Source of the DNA: DATKSS01 sp035468355
GTDB lineage: Bacteria > Chloroflexota > Dormibacteria > Dormibacterales > Dormibacteraceae
Assembly: GCA_035468355.1 (NCBI GenBank)
Contig: DATITA010000024.1
Span: forward strand, 13,850-77,849
Length of the DNA: 64,000 nucleotides
Direction: 5' to 3'
Part shown: positions 49,409 through 57,621 of the stretch, piece by piece
How the letters are laid out: every line of letters starts with the position of its first letter
Position numbering within the stretch: the first letter of the stretch is position 1
The notes under the pieces: model-generated
Database searches by the model: none
What the model was told of the DNA's origin: nothing
Seen by the model: the letters and a program-made list of their open reading frames with translations, nothing else
Program-made: the position numbers and the translations under genes

Positions 49409-50366
49409 GCTCGGCGCCGCTCCAGAACTTCGCCGGGAGCTCCATGCCAAACGCTTCGCGGTAGCGATCGGAGAACTCCGAGCGCTCGTAGGCATGCTCG
49501 ATCGTCCCGACCTGCTCCACCGCGTAGGTGGCGGCCAGCGACGCGACGCGACCGGCCGTTTCCAGGTCGAGACCGCGCAGAAGCCCCGCCACCAGGCCCG
49601 CTCGGTAGGCGTCGCCAGCGCCTGTCGGGTCGGCCTCGCGCACTGGGGTGGCGGCCGGGATCTCGACAGTCCTTTCCTTGGTCGCGATTCGCGAGCCATA
49701 TCGCCCGAGCGTCGTGACCACGATCTCAGCCAGCTCGAGGAGTCCCCGTACGTCGCGTTCGGTGCGCTGCTGGATGAGCTCGAGCTCGTAGTCGTTGCCG
49801 ATCACGATCCACGCGCCCCGTGTGCTGTCGGTGACGTCGGCGGCGGACATCATGGGCAGCTGGTGCGCGGGGTCGAAGACGAATCGCAGCCCACGGTCGC
49901 GGCACTCGTTGACGAGGCGCTTCATGGCGCCGGGGTCATTCGGCCCGATGATCACGGCCTCGGCGTCCGTGGGCGCGTCGTCCAGGCCGAGGATTCCGGC
50001 GCGCCACATCGCGCCGCCGTAGTAGCCGGTGAGCTGGTTGTCGTCCAGGTCGGTCGTCGTGAAGCCCGTGGCGCTGATCTCGCCTTCCAGCAGACGCAGG
50101 CCGCGGCAGTCGATGCCTCGGGCGACGAGCCAGTCGCGATACTCGGTGGCGTCGGTGCCGGCCGTGGCCAGCACAGCCGACGGGTAGCCCAGGAGTGCGA
50201 GGTTGTGCGCGTAGTTGCCGGCCACCCCGCCGCGCCTCTTCTGCAGATCGTCGACGAGAAAACTCAGGTTGAGGATGTGCGTCTTATCGGGAAGGATGTG
50301 GTCCTTGAACCGACCCTTGAAAGTGAGGATGTAGTCGTACGCGATGGATCCCGTGCAGACGACCAT
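49401..50366 (-). CDS. PfkB-family carbohydrate or nucleoside kinase
   Basis: The 321-residue protein has the PfkB C-terminal signature ADPTGAGDAYRAGLVAG with catalytic Asp252, and the N-terminal RRGGVAGNYAHNLALLGYPSAVLATAGTDATEYRDWL, in parts, for substrate binding. The start (TGSIAYDYILTFKG) and length resemble adenosine kinase-like and ribokinase-like bacterial PfkB. The substrate is unresolved. A strong terminator separates it from the phasin-like gene upstream. Confidence 0.88.
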   Translation of the reverse strand: MVVCTGSIAYDYILTFKGRFKDHILPDKTHILNLSFLVDDLQKRRGGVAGNYAHNLALLGYPSAVLATAGTDATEYRDWLVARGIDCRGLRLLEGEISATGFTTTDLDDNQLTGYYGGAMWRAGILGLDDAPTDAEAVIIGPNDPGAMKRLVNECRDRGLRFVFDPAHQLPMMSAADVTDSTRGAWIVIGNDYELELIQQRTERDVRGLLELAEIVVTTLGRYGSRIATKERTVEIPAATPVREADPTGAGDAYRAGLVAGLLRGLDLETAGRVASLAATYAVEQVGTIEHAYERSEFSDRYREAFGMELPAKFWSGAEPS

Positions 50367-50394
50367 GTATCGAGCTGAAGGCTACCCGAAATAG

Positions 50395-50423
50395 AAAAGG
50401 GCGCCCGGTGCGGGCGCCCTTTT
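50395..50423 (-). terminator. Strong intrinsic terminator of the phasin-like gene
   Basis: AAAAGGGCGCCCG (50395-50407) pairs perfectly with CGGGCGCCCTTTT (50411-50423) around a three-base loop. The 13-bp stem with A and T tracts can act on both strands. It lies 16 bases after the phasin-like stop on the minus strand, before the PfkB gene, so it ends a single-gene transcript. Confidence 0.9.
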
Positions 50424-50439
50424 GGTTGATCGCTTTTCG

Positions 50440-50928
50440 TTATGCGGCGCGGCGAACGGTGCGGCGGCGCGGGCGGCGCGTGCGGGCCGTGGGCTTGGCG
50501 GCTGGCTTGGCGGCTGCCGGCCGGCGCGGGGTCAGGTCGCTCGCCTGCTCAAGGTGCGTCGCGGTGCGGGCGATGGTCTTGAACGAGGCGTTGAAGATGC
50601 GCAGCGTTCGCTTGGCCATGTCTCCGACCAGGTCCTGGCGGCGTGCCTGGAGCTTGACCATGTGAAGACCCCTGATCGCGACTTTCTCGGGCAGCTTGCC
50701 GTCCACGTCGAGGCCCATGATCGTGACCTTCTCCGGTCGGAGGGCGTTCAGACGGGCGTTGAACTGGCGGTTCATCTTGCGCACGGTGGGCGCACCCCTG
50801 CGCTCGAAACCTTTGACCTGCTTGCGCGCGGACCCTACGGGGTCGGACGCGACTTCGGCTGCCGCCCTGGCAGCCCCGACGGCGATCTCCTGGACGGTGG
50901 TTGCGGTGTCCGTGAACTCGTTGCTCAT
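50440..50928 (-). CDS. Phasin-like protein with histone-H1-like C-terminal tail
   Basis: The 162-residue protein has an all-helical middle (residues ~10-130), with TVQEIAVGAARAAAEVA and IRGLHMVKLQARRQDLVGDMAKRTLRIFNAS, similar in style to phasins that coat polyester granules. The last ~30 residues are a lysine/arginine-alanine-proline tail with AAAKPAAKPTARTRRPRRRT, like histone H1 and like PhaF of Pseudomonas. PhaF links polyhydroxyalkanoate granules to the nucleoid; here the same role is an inference. Strong AGGAGG before the ATG, a consensus promoter and a strong terminator imply a highly expressed single gene. Confidence 0.6.
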   Translation of the reverse strand: MSNEFTDTATTVQEIAVGAARAAAEVASDPVGSARKQVKGFERRGAPTVRKMNRQFNARLNALRPEKVTIMGLDVDGKLPEKVAIRGLHMVKLQARRQDLVGDMAKRTLRIFNASFKTIARTATHLEQASDLTPRRPAAAKPAAKPTARTRRPRRRTVRRAA

Positions 50929-50961
50929 GATTTAAAGCCTCCTTGGGGCTAACTTGACTTT

Positions 50962-51003
50962 CTTGACGCATTGCATTATAACGCACCGCGTCAAGCGTGT
51001 CAA
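50962..51003 (-). promoter_or_regulatory. Perfect consensus sigma70 promoter with straddling palindrome
   Basis: On the minus strand TTGACA (51003-50998) is followed by exactly 17 bases and TATAAT (50980-50975), a perfect match. A perfect inverted repeat, CTTGACGC (50962-50969) and GCGTCAAG (50988-50995), surrounds the -10 hexamer with 18 bases between arms. A dimeric repressor bound there would block polymerase, which would explain how such a strong promoter can be used safely. The leader to the ATG is about 40 bases and has the ribosome site. The -35 overlaps the stop of the small gene at 51000. Confidence 0.85.
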
Positions 51004-51305
51004 GGCCTCCCCTGGAGCCTCGCGATGAGGGCGTCCGCGTGGGCCCCAAAGATGTCGTAGTGCGCGACCTTGCGCCGCTTCTCGGGCTGGATCCATTCCG
51101 GCCTCAGTCCGTGCAGACGTCCCCATTCCTCGAGCTCGGCGCGCAACCCGATCACGTGCAGAAACGGGCGCTCGCGGGTGAAGCCCCGGATGGTGGTGCC
51201 GTGGTAGTGGTCGAAGTTTCGGTGCACGGCTATGCCCCCGGCCTCGGCAAACGCGATCGCCTCCTTGATCTCACGGCGCTCGAAGTACTGCTCGCGCAGC
51301 TCCAC
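51000..51305 (-). CDS. Small DUF4031-like protein downstream of the helicase pair
   Basis: The ~101-residue protein starts at GTG 51305, eight bases after the helicase stop. It has a central IAVHRNFDHYHGTTIRGFTRERPFLHVIG segment (quoted in parts) and ends with AELEEWGRLHGLRPEWIQ and AHYDIFGAHADALIARL, loosely like DUF4031 proteins. There are histidines (HYH) that could bind metal. Function is unknown. An upstream frame inside the helicase gene is a shadow. It is the last gene of the helicase run. Confidence 0.55.
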   Translation of the reverse strand: MELREQYFERREIKEAIAFAEAGGIAVHRNFDHYHGTTIRGFTRERPFLHVIGLRAELEEWGRLHGLRPEWIQPEKRRKVAHYDIFGAHADALIARLQGRP

Positions 51306-51313
51306 GCGCGGCC

Positions 51314-54300
51314 TCAGGCCTTGGAGCGGGCGACGGCGTCTGGGCAGATGGGCTTGAACGCGCACAGGGAGCAGGGCCTGGCGGCATGCTCCGGCCGCAG
51401 GGTGAAGTCGCCTGCCGCGATCAGGCGGGATGCGGCGACCACCTTGGCCTCCACGCCCGCGTCGTCAGGCGAAATGTCATGGCGCTCCCCCTGGCGCAGG
51501 TCGAAAAGGACCAGGCGGGGGCTGGAGCCGCCGGGCAGCAGGCCTCGCCTGGCCGCGATCGCGTACAGGCGCAGCTGGGTCGAGTACGCCTGCATCACGG
51601 ACGCGTCCAGGCTTGCGTTGGTCTTGTAGTCGACCAGGTAGAGCTCGCCGTCCAGCTCGCAGATGCGGTCGACCAACCCACGCACGCGCGCGCCGCCAAG
51701 ATTCATGTTGAAGCCGACCTCGACCGCCAGCGTCCGCGCCGCGGCCAGCGGCTGGCCCAGGTATCGGGCAAGCATCTCGCGACCCGGCTCCGGGCCGCGG
51801 TAAAGGTCAAGCAGCTCCCCGCCGTCGCGATGCCACACCGCCAGGGCCTCGTGAACGGCGGCGCCTAGCTCGGTCGACCCGATGGCCCGGACATGTTTGG
51901 GCTGGATCTCGTCCGGTGGAGCGGGCACGCGCCAGACGTGGCTGAACCGGTACCGCAGCGGGCACACCTCGAAGTCGTGCAGCTGCGAGAAGCTGAGCTC
52001 GACCCGCGGCGCTGCGCCGGCGGGCGCCTCGACCGATGCCGGCCGCAGCTGCTCCATGCGATCGAGAACGGCGGCGACTACGGCCGGGTCGCCGGCTGCG
52101 TGACCGTTGGGGGCGCGCGACACCGGCAGCTCGAGCTGCTCCGCCTCGACCACCGATGCAGCCTCCGGGTGCGCGAGGGCCCAGCTGAGGATCTCCGCGA
52201 AGTGGTCGTCCTGCTCCGCGCCGTTGGCGCCCAGCTCGTGGGCCGACGGCTCATCGCGGGTCGCCGTCACGTACAGAGAATCCCTGGCCCGGGTCAGCCC
52301 CACGTAGACGATGCGCCGCCTCTCGCCGATGGCCAGGGCGACAGCCGGCGCTCCAGGGGACGTCTCCACGAAGCGCGGGTGCCTCTCGCCCCGCCAGCTC
52401 TTGATCACGAAACCGAGGTTGTCAGGGTCGAAGAAGAGCCGTTCGGTGTCACGGGGCCGCGGCGGGCGCAGATTGACGAGGAAGACCGCCGGGAACTCGA
52501 GTCCCTTGGCTGCATGGATCGTCAGCAGCGACACCGCTTCGGTGGCGGCCGACTCCTCGGCCGCCTCGCCCACCGGCAGCTCGGCGTCGATGACCTGGTC
52601 GAGGTGGCGTACGAAGTCACCGATCCCGGCGAGCGAGAGGTCGCGCTCGAAACGGCCCGCGAGCTGGAACACCTTGCGCAGGTTGAGCAGCGCGCGAGGG
52701 CTGCCGTCGCGCTGCGCGCGGAGCTCCGCCCAGCGCAGGTATCCGCTCTCCTCGAGGAGGCGGTTCAGGATGTCCGCCACCGTGAGCGCGTCGCGCAGGC
52801 GGCCGGTACGGTCCGTGAGCTCGATCAGCCGCGCCGCCTCCGCCGCGACCTTCGGCGGCATCTCGGGGAAACCCTCGCCGGCCGATTCGTCGAAGCAGTC
52901 GCGCAGTCGCATGCCCGAGCGCCCGCTGCGCCGCGCCGCCAGGCGGTACATGCCGCGGTCGTCGAGGCGAACGATCGGACCCTGCAGGATGCGCACTATG
53001 GCGCCGTCGTCCATGGGGTTGTCGGTCAGGCGCAGCAGCGCCAGCACGTCCTTTATCTCCTGGCGGTCGAAAAAGCCGGAGCCGCCGCTCGTCACGTAGG
53101 GGATGCCCTGGCGGCGAAGCTCGTCCTCGAACTCGCGCGGGAGCATGCGGATGGAGTGCGCCAGCACCGCGATATCGCGAAGCGGCCGGCCGCCGAGGTG
53201 GAGGCGCCGGATCGTCTCCGCGACCGTGCGCGCCTCGGTGCGCGAGTCGGGCGCCATCACCACGGTGACGGGTGCGCCGCCGCCTGCTCCCCGCGTAGCC
53301 ACCAGCTCCGGCTCGTCAGCGAAGTCCCGGTCGTGGCGGATGAAGTCGGTGGCGCAGTCGAGGATCCCCTGGTAGGAACGGCGGTTGTGCGTGAGCGGGA
53401 GGCGCCGGCCGGGAAACCGGCTGCGAATGTTCTCGATCTCGGCGTCCCGCCATCCGTAGATCGATTGCTTGGCGTCACCGACCACGGACACGTTGCCGAA
53501 CCCTTCATGCGCCAGCAGCCGGATGAGGTCGAGCTGGATGCGGTTGGTGTCCTGGAACTCGTCGACCAGGAGATAGCGGAAGCGCTCGCGGCAGCGGCGC
53601 CTGAACTCCGGCACGCGTTCGAGCGCATCGATGACCTGGAGGATGAGGTCGTCGAAGTCACGCAGGCCCGCCGAGCGCAGGGCCTCCTCGTACGTGCGGT
53701 AGACGAGACCCAGGACCTCGATCGCTTCGAGCTCGGCGCGTGCGGGATCGGGCCCTCCGGCGCCGTTGGAGCCGGCGGCGACCGGGCGAGCCGCCCAGTT
53801 CCTGGCGTGCAGCTCGCGCGCGCGCGTCTCGAACCGCTCGGGGCCGATCCCCCGTCCTTTGAGCTTGAGCAGGAAGCGCAGGCCGGACCGAAGCAGGTCG
53901 TCGAGGTCCTCGACCGAGAGGGCGGTGAACGAATCCGGGTCGAGGGGGGTAGCAGCACCGCTGCGCAGCCGGGCGACGAGATTCTGCTCGAAGAGGCGCT
54001 GCGCAGTCTCGTCGAGGACCCTCATCTCGCGCGGCGCACCCACCAGGTATGCGAACTCGTCCAGCAGCCGGGCGCACGTGCCGTGGAAGGTGCCGATCCA
54101 GGCGCCGTCCAGGACCTGGCGCCCGAGCTCAGGGTGGCGCGCTGCCAGCTCCCTGGTGATCCGCTGCCTCAGCTCCTCCGCGGCGCGGTCGTTGAAGGTG
54201 ACGGTCAGCACCCGGTCGGGAGGCACGCCGCGGTCGACGAGCCAGCAGAAGCGTTCGGTCGCCGTGAACGTCTTGCCGGTCCCCGGGCCCGCCGCGATGA

Positions 54301-54385
54301 GGAAAGCGCCCTCGGGGCCGGCGTGTGCGGCGGCCGCCTGCTCGGCGCTGAGCGCCGGGGTAGCATCGAGGCGCGTGGCGCTCAT
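51314..54385 (-). CDS. UvrD-type helicase with C-terminal Fe-S PD-(D/E)XK nuclease (AdnB/AddA-type subunit)
   Basis: The 1023-residue protein has Walker A AAGPGTGKTFTATERF (around residues 29-44), UvrD-type motif TVTFNDRAAEELRQRI, Walker B LLVDEFQDTN, GDAKQSIYGWRDA, LTIHAAKGLEFPAVFL and VGLTRARDSLYVTA. The C-terminal RecB-type nuclease has GLVDRICELDGELYLVDYKTN, with Cys residues of a 4Fe-4S staple: FEVCPLRYRF and C1005, C1008, C1014. With the protein encoded upstream it should form a two-motor enzyme that resects DNA ends for recombination. Its start overlaps the other gene as ATGA. Confidence 0.88.
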   Translation of the reverse strand: MSATRLDATPALSAEQAAAAHAGPEGAFLIAAGPGTGKTFTATERFCWLVDRGVPPDRVLTVTFNDRAAEELRQRITRELAARHPELGRQVLDGAWIGTFHGTCARLLDEFAYLVGAPREMRVLDETAQRLFEQNLVARLRSGAATPLDPDSFTALSVEDLDDLLRSGLRFLLKLKGRGIGPERFETRARELHARNWAARPVAAGSNGAGGPDPARAELEAIEVLGLVYRTYEEALRSAGLRDFDDLILQVIDALERVPEFRRRCRERFRYLLVDEFQDTNRIQLDLIRLLAHEGFGNVSVVGDAKQSIYGWRDAEIENIRSRFPGRRLPLTHNRRSYQGILDCATDFIRHDRDFADEPELVATRGAGGGAPVTVVMAPDSRTEARTVAETIRRLHLGGRPLRDIAVLAHSIRMLPREFEDELRRQGIPYVTSGGSGFFDRQEIKDVLALLRLTDNPMDDGAIVRILQGPIVRLDDRGMYRLAARRSGRSGMRLRDCFDESAGEGFPEMPPKVAAEAARLIELTDRTGRLRDALTVADILNRLLEESGYLRWAELRAQRDGSPRALLNLRKVFQLAGRFERDLSLAGIGDFVRHLDQVIDAELPVGEAAEESAATEAVSLLTIHAAKGLEFPAVFLVNLRPPRPRDTERLFFDPDNLGFVIKSWRGERHPRFVETSPGAPAVALAIGERRRIVYVGLTRARDSLYVTATRDEPSAHELGANGAEQDDHFAEILSWALAHPEAASVVEAEQLELPVSRAPNGHAAGDPAVVAAVLDRMEQLRPASVEAPAGAAPRVELSFSQLHDFEVCPLRYRFSHVWRVPAPPDEIQPKHVRAIGSTELGAAVHEALAVWHRDGGELLDLYRGPEPGREMLARYLGQPLAAARTLAVEVGFNMNLGGARVRGLVDRICELDGELYLVDYKTNASLDASVMQAYSTQLRLYAIAARRGLLPGGSSPRLVLFDLRQGERHDISPDDAGVEAKVVAASRLIAAGDFTLRPEHAARPCSLCAFKPICPDAVARSKA

Positions 54386-57300
54386 TCGGGTGGGGCTCCC
54401 CCATAGGGGCAGACCGCGGCGTGGGGGCACGAGCCGAACCGCGTGACGCAGGTGCCCGGAAGCTCGCGAGGGCCGGGCTCGAAGTGGCCGCCCTTGATGC
54501 GCTCGATGGCTTTCAAGACGACGCCGCGGCTGCGCTCCAGGTCCTCCGCCGACAGCGCCTTCTCGCGATATTCCTTGAGGCCGGCCGGGCGGCCGACACT
54601 GAAGATGTCCTGCCGCATGCCCCCCCACACCCAGTCCTTCGGATACCAGAGCGATAGGAATCGAGGCTGGAATCCAAGCGGGTTGCCCTCGTCGTCCACG
54701 CCGTCCTTGCAGGCGAGGTAGTAGAGAGCGAGCTGGACGTCGTAAAGCTCCGGACCGAAGTACGCCTCGTACGCGTAGCGCATCGGTTTGCCGGACCCGG
54801 TCTTGTAGTCGACCACCTCCACCTCGCCATCGCCGACGTCGTTGACACGGTCGATCTTGCCCACGATATCCACGCCTTCGAGGCGCAGGCGGAACCTACG
54901 CTCGATGGCCACGGTCCGCAGCCGGCGGATCACCTGCATCCCGGTCACGAACCGGATGTAGTTGCCGAGCAGCGAGCGGACCTGCTTCTCCTCGCGCTTG
55001 CGGTCGAGCACGCCTTCCATGCGCGAGAGATAACCGTCCAGGTGAAGCTGCAGCGCGGCCTCGAGCCACGCGCGCTGCTGCTCGCCCTCGAGCGGTCGCC
55101 ATTCGCCCTCCTGCGCATGGAAGTCTTCGAGCACCTCGTGGAGGAAACCGCCACGCTCCATCGCCACCGAGCGCGGCTCGTCGACCAGCCCAGGGTGATG
55201 GTTGTACCAGTAGAGGCGAGGGCACTTCAGGTAGTCGTTGAGGGTGGTCGGGCTGAAATGGTCGATCTCTACCGAGCTCGGGTTACGGTCGCCGCCGTAA
55301 GGCTCGAAGGGCTCGCCTGACTCGCGGTCGGAGAGGAAATCGATGTCGAGGCCCAGGCCCTGGGCACGCGCCACTACCGAGTCGGTGATGCCTGCGGGAT
55401 GCGAGGCGATCAGGACCTCTGCCTCGCGTGGCAGCAGAACGTCGGCCGGCTCGAGCCGGTCCGACGCGCGGGTCAGCTCACGCACTTCTGCCTGGGGCGC
55501 GGCCATGTCGAGGAACACGGACCTGCCCGCCTGTCTCAGGTACGACTCGGCGAAGGTGAGGTAGAGGCGGCGCCGCGCGCGGGTCATCGCGACGAACGCG
55601 AGGCGCGCTTCTTCGGCCAGGTGGCCGTCGGGATCGGAGGGCCACGACGGCATGAAACCGACCTTGAATCCCTCTAGCCAGGCCCGGTCTCCCTCGTCGA
55701 GCAGCGGGTGCGGTCGCGCGGCGAGCGGGAACAGGCCGTGCGCGAAACCCGAGCAGAAGACCACCTCGAACTCGAGCCCCTTGGCCTGGTGCACGGTCAT
55801 CACCTGGACCGCATCGCGTGTGGCCTGGGCCGCCGCGCTTTCGTCGGCGGCGCCCGCGAGCAGCGCCTCGAGCGACCCTGTGAGCTCGCCCAGGAGTGGT
55901 TTTCGGCCGTACAGCCTTTCGTGCACCGTTTCGATCGCGTCCAGCCCTTCCATGGTCGATCGCAGGTCCGCGATCGCCTCGCTGCGCTGGTCCGCGGGCA
56001 GCTCGAGGTCGAGCAGCCGGCGCATGGCGCCGTCTTCGATCAGAACCGTGTACGCCAAGCTCGCCAGGGGCAGGTAAGCCGAGCGGGCGAGCAGCTTGTG
56101 ACGGACCGTCATGGCGGAGTGAAGGCTGTCGAGCTCCTTGTCGTCGAGAAACGCCAGGTAGTCCGGGAGGGAGGGCACGTCCGCCTGCGGCTCGCCTCCC
56201 CAGGGCAACGGATAACGCTGCGGGTCGCGCGCTACGAGCACGTACATCAGGCGGCGGACGACGCGCAGCAGCGGACGGCCTCGCGAGCGGGCATGGGCGC
56301 GCAACCGGCTCACGGTGCGCCCGCCGACGCCACCGAGGCTCGACGCGAGCGCGCCCTCGAAGGCCTCGGAATCGTCGGGGCGCCGCAGCGATTCGAGGTA
56401 CCCGATCAGGAAGCGGACGACCTCGTTGCGAGCGGTGGCCCCGGATCCACGCACCTCGTATGGGAGGCCGAGCGCGCGCAACGCCTCCTCGAACGGTGCG
56501 CCGAGCGCCGTGGCGCTGCGAAGCACGACGGCGAAGTCGCTGCAGCGCAGTCCGGGCGACTCCGCCTGCAGCCTCTTGATTTCGCGCGCGACGAAGAACG
56601 CCTCGTCGACGGGGTCGCTCTCCCGGGCCACGACCAGGGCCGGCTCGGCGCGCGTCTGCATGGCGCGCAGCCGGCGAGGCTTCCGGCCCGGCTGCGTGGC
56701 CTCGAGGAGGCGCTCCCCGGCATCGAGCGCCTCTTGGGAGCAGCGCCGGCACTCCTCGAGCTGGACGGTGGCAGCTCCATAGGCGGCCGCGAAGTCGTGG
56801 CTCAGGAGGCGAGGCACTGTGCCGCGGAACCCATAGATCGACTGGTCCGGGTCCCCGACGACGACGATGCGCGGCCGGGCTTCGGGCGGGGCGATGAGCC
56901 GCAGCAGCTCGAACTGCGCGGGGTCGACATCCTGAAACTCGTCGACCAGCACGAGCTTGAACTTGGCGCGCATTGCGTGCCGCAAGGAAGCCCTCGACTG
57001 GAGCAGCTCGATCGCTCCGGAGACCAGGTCGCGAAAATCGACCATCCCGGCCTCCTGCAGCCGGTGTTGATAAGCGCGGTACGCGGCCGCCAGCGCGCGG
57101 AGTCGCTCGCTCGCGCCGGCCTCGGCAGCCAGCAACAGCGGGGCGGGGTGGAGGAGATTCTGCTTCATCAACGCGACGAAAGCCAGCAGGTCGTGAGCGA
57201 ACGCATCGGACCGGCGCACCCCGTCCAGCGGACCGAGCGTCTCGCCGTCGAGGTCGGCCAGCACCCGCCGCATCACCAGCCATTCCTGGAAACCGTTCAG

Positions 57301-57588
57301 TAGCAGGCGGTCGCGGTCCGGCTTGTGATCACGCAGCAGGCGCGCGCAGAAGCTGTGGAAGGTCGAGATCCAGGCCTCTCCGTAGTCGTCGTTGAGCCGC
57401 TCATCGATGCGGCGCGCGATCTCGCCGGCCGCGCCGTTGGAGAAAGTGAGCACTAGGATCTCGTCGCGACCCGCAACACGCTTGCGCACGGCCTGCTCGT
57501 ACAGGTCTACGAGGGCGTGCGTCTTCCCGGTGCCCGGGCCGGCGAGCACGCGAACTGGTCCGTCTATTTCGTCGATGTGGAGTGGCAA
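54382..57588 (-). CDS. UvrD-type helicase with C-terminal Fe-S PD-(D/E)XK nuclease (AdnA/AddB-type partner)
   Basis: The 1068-residue protein has Walker A VLAGPGTGKTHALVDL near residues 14-29, motif Ia LTFSNGAAGEIARRI, Walker B LVDEFQDVDPAQ, VVVGDPDQSIYGFRGT, VMTVHQAKGLEFEVVF and VAMTRARRRLYLTF. The nuclease part has GKIDRVNDVGDGEVEVVDYKTGSG and an Fe-S set: LKCPRLYWY plus C1047, C1054, C1060. Both motors look active and both nucleases look intact, like AdnAB of mycobacteria more than AddAB. The start is TTG 57588 and the frame seems to lack the N-terminal Q-motif, so the true start could lie elsewhere. Confidence 0.87.
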   Translation of the reverse strand: MPLHIDEIDGPVRVLAGPGTGKTHALVDLYEQAVRKRVAGRDEILVLTFSNGAAGEIARRIDERLNDDYGEAWISTFHSFCARLLRDHKPDRDRLLLNGFQEWLVMRRVLADLDGETLGPLDGVRRSDAFAHDLLAFVALMKQNLLHPAPLLLAAEAGASERLRALAAAYRAYQHRLQEAGMVDFRDLVSGAIELLQSRASLRHAMRAKFKLVLVDEFQDVDPAQFELLRLIAPPEARPRIVVVGDPDQSIYGFRGTVPRLLSHDFAAAYGAATVQLEECRRCSQEALDAGERLLEATQPGRKPRRLRAMQTRAEPALVVARESDPVDEAFFVAREIKRLQAESPGLRCSDFAVVLRSATALGAPFEEALRALGLPYEVRGSGATARNEVVRFLIGYLESLRRPDDSEAFEGALASSLGGVGGRTVSRLRAHARSRGRPLLRVVRRLMYVLVARDPQRYPLPWGGEPQADVPSLPDYLAFLDDKELDSLHSAMTVRHKLLARSAYLPLASLAYTVLIEDGAMRRLLDLELPADQRSEAIADLRSTMEGLDAIETVHERLYGRKPLLGELTGSLEALLAGAADESAAAQATRDAVQVMTVHQAKGLEFEVVFCSGFAHGLFPLAARPHPLLDEGDRAWLEGFKVGFMPSWPSDPDGHLAEEARLAFVAMTRARRRLYLTFAESYLRQAGRSVFLDMAAPQAEVRELTRASDRLEPADVLLPREAEVLIASHPAGITDSVVARAQGLGLDIDFLSDRESGEPFEPYGGDRNPSSVEIDHFSPTTLNDYLKCPRLYWYNHHPGLVDEPRSVAMERGGFLHEVLEDFHAQEGEWRPLEGEQQRAWLEAALQLHLDGYLSRMEGVLDRKREEKQVRSLLGNYIRFVTGMQVIRRLRTVAIERRFRLRLEGVDIVGKIDRVNDVGDGEVEVVDYKTGSGKPMRYAYEAYFGPELYDVQLALYYLACKDGVDDEGNPLGFQPRFLSLWYPKDWVWGGMRQDIFSVGRPAGLKEYREKALSAEDLERSRGVVLKAIERIKGGHFEPGPRELPGTCVTRFGSCPHAAVCPYGGAPPE

Positions 57589-57621
57589 AGGGTTCCCCTG
57601 GGGTGGCGCGGGCGAAGCTGA

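Noticed and set aside
51893..54406. Long open frame (837 codons) on the plus strand opposite the helicase
   Set aside because: The minus-strand frame has all UvrD and nuclease motifs; the plus-strand frame has none.
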